Shown here: positions 62,893-64,000 of the stretch, piece after piece
Position numbering within the stretch: the first letter of the stretch is position 1
Layout of the letters: each line of letters opens with the position of its first letter
Source of the DNA: Caballeronia temeraria
GTDB taxonomy: Bacteria > Pseudomonadota > Gammaproteobacteria > Burkholderiales > Burkholderiaceae
Length of the DNA stretch: 64,000 nucleotides
NCBI RefSeq assembly: GCF_001544795.2
Contig: NZ_FCOI02000017.1
Coordinates: 62,001 to 126,000 of the forward strand
Reading direction: 5' to 3'
The notes under the pieces: generated by a model
The model's input: the letters and a program-made list of their open reading frames with translations, nothing else
Database searches by the model: none
Told to the model about the DNA's origin: nothing
Program-made: the position numbers and the translations under genes

Positions 62893-63837
62893 GCTCTGGC
62901 CTACAGCCCTTCGCGATGGTGTTAAGTCTACGGCGAGGGGGCCGGCGCTTCTTTCAAGTTTCTCTCGAAACGTTTCGAAATCCTGCTTCATCGCGAGTTA
63001 TTCTGAATCTGAATCTGACTCGTGAGAGGGGTAGTCTTACCGCGAGCACTGCACGATGCTGCTCACGACGCTGTCCAGCCGACGCCTCGCGTGCGGTCGC
63101 GAGTGAGCAGCATTTCGAAATAACTGCGCACGCGCCGGGAAGAAATGAAGGCCGGCACACTGTACTGTCGATGGATGCGTGCGCCGCACGGCGTGGCTCG
63201 CGCGAAGACATTAGTCAATTGTTCCATACGAGGAGTGCTGAAACCCGACGAGTGCGGCGCTGGCCAAAGAAACGAGCATGCTGGACAGTCGTGATGCACG
63301 CGGCGACGACCGGCGATAGGACGAGGACCGGCCGTGCAGGGCGATGGCAAAAGTCCCGTCTTTTGCCGCGATAGGTGAGAGAGAAAACTCGACCGTCATG
63401 CTGATGAATGCTTAGATTAACGAAGCATTGAACTGCTTGGCGCGATTTCGGTCGCTACCGCTGTCTTGCATATGCCCTTTCGCAATCGTGTGCTTCGATA
63501 TCGCCAGCAAATTGCGAGCACGCCGGAAGGGTCTTGAAACCGAATATCGGCGGGTTGGCGCTTGGTAGCCCGGTGACTGGCCTTGACCTTCGTATCGTCA
63601 CCCCGCCACGGGCTTGTGACGCTGGAGCGCCTTCTCCAGCATCGGAAGCAGTTCGATGTTTGACACTGCATGGAAGACTGCGCTCACAGTCGCAGAGAAA
63701 CTCTGTGTGACGGGGAATAGCGGTTGGGCCCGCCGTTGCGACTTGCCCCGGCCTGATGGACGCAAAAGACTTTCGCTTTCTGATACTGGACTGTGAAAGC
63801 ACGCAACGGCGCAGCACATCGTTCCAGGAGAAAAGTC
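62893..63837. other. Longest gene-free region of the window (945 bp)
   Basis: Several overlapping short frames on both strands, none with a recognised motif or a good ribosome site. It may contain a decayed gene or a regulatory RNA, but nothing can be supported by reading alone. Confidence 0.35.
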
Positions 63838-64000
63838 ATGAGCATTCTGTTGATTGGCGCAAGCGGAAGAACGGGTCGGCTAATAGCCGAAAAATTGCAT
63901 GCCTCCGCCATCCCGTTCTGCCCGTTGATACGCAACGCGGCAAAGAGCGATGCGTTCGAGCAGTTGGGCGTCCGACCGCTCATTGCCGACCTGTCTGGAG
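63838..64000 (+). CDS. NAD(P)-binding atypical SDR/NmrA-like protein (5' part)
   Basis: Only the first 54 codons are in the window. MSILLIGASGRTGRLIAEKLH has the GASGRTG dinucleotide-binding loop of atypical short-chain dehydrogenases (NmrA/YwnB type), followed by PLIRNAAKSDAFEQLGVRPL, where the basic residue after the second strand suggests NADPH preference. CAGGAG lies seven bases before the ATG. Confidence 0.8.
   Translation, partial: MSILLIGASGRTGRLIAEKLHASAIPFCPLIRNAAKSDAFEQLGVRPLIADLSG

Noticed and set aside
62916..63374. 152-codon plus-strand ORF
   Set aside because: No ribosome site, no motif, overlaps several other equally open frames.

Overview
The window is about 64 kb of high-GC DNA with Burkholderiaceae-type gene content, most likely Paraburkholderia, Caballeronia or a close relative. 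Evidence for this is the H-NS-type protein with a lysine-rich tail, the complete furfural/HMF pathway, the salicylyl-CoA hydroxylase-like operon, and many LysR, LLM-flavin and acyl-CoA-dehydrogenase-like genes. The taxonomic call is an inference from gene families; no rRNA or tRNA gene was seen.

Layout. (1) 1-8228: a minus-strand catabolic operon (alpha/beta hydrolase, VOC metalloprotein, acyl-AMP/CoA ligase, thioesterase, maleate-isomerase-like protein, salicylyl-CoA-5-hydroxylase-like flavoprotein, aromatic-acid MFS carrier), controlled by a divergent TetR gene with a likely direct-repeat operator. (2) 8505-9640: a CmcJ/NvfI-type oxidoreductase and a decayed membrane-protein gene. (3) 9848-19937: an organosulfur-scavenging island with two DszC/SfnB-type flavin monooxygenases, an NtaA/DszA-type LLM monooxygenase, a dipeptide-type ABC transporter (fused ATPases, Tat substrate-binding protein, two permeases) and a MetQ protein. 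(4) 20387-24925: a gene graveyard built from the same families, with truncations, single-base frameshifts and in-line chimeras.

(5) 24998-33000: an H-NS/histone-H1-like hybrid, a class 3 lipase, an unknown 214-aa protein, a PAS-GGDEF-EAL protein and a hybrid histidine kinase. (6) 33469-49926: a complete 5-hydroxymethylfurfural/furfural pathway. The minus-strand operon runs hmfF-hmfG-hmfA-hmfB-hmfC-hmfD-hmfE-hmfH-MFS-fatty acid hydroxylase and is bracketed by two close LysR paralogues, with an aldehyde dehydrogenase behind the second. HMF/furfural would be oxidised by HmfH and the aldehyde dehydrogenase to FDCA/2-furoate, decarboxylated by HmfF (prenyl-FMN from HmfG), activated by HmfD, hydroxylated by HmfABC and finished by HmfE to 2-oxoglutarate.

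(7) 50213-58767: a stress island resembling part of the transmissible locus of stress tolerance: PsiE-like protein, AraC regulator, HdeD-like protein, PRC-barrel protein, Hsp20, a ClpK/ClpG-type disaggregase, a UBP-type zinc finger and a cysteine-less thioredoxin-reductase-like flavoprotein. (8) 59164-64000: single genes (Old Yellow Enzyme, host-attachment protein, ABM-type monooxygenase, LLM flavin oxidoreductase, start of an NAD(P)-binding protein) separated by sizeable gaps.

No insertion sequence, integrase, CRISPR array or RNA gene was recognised.
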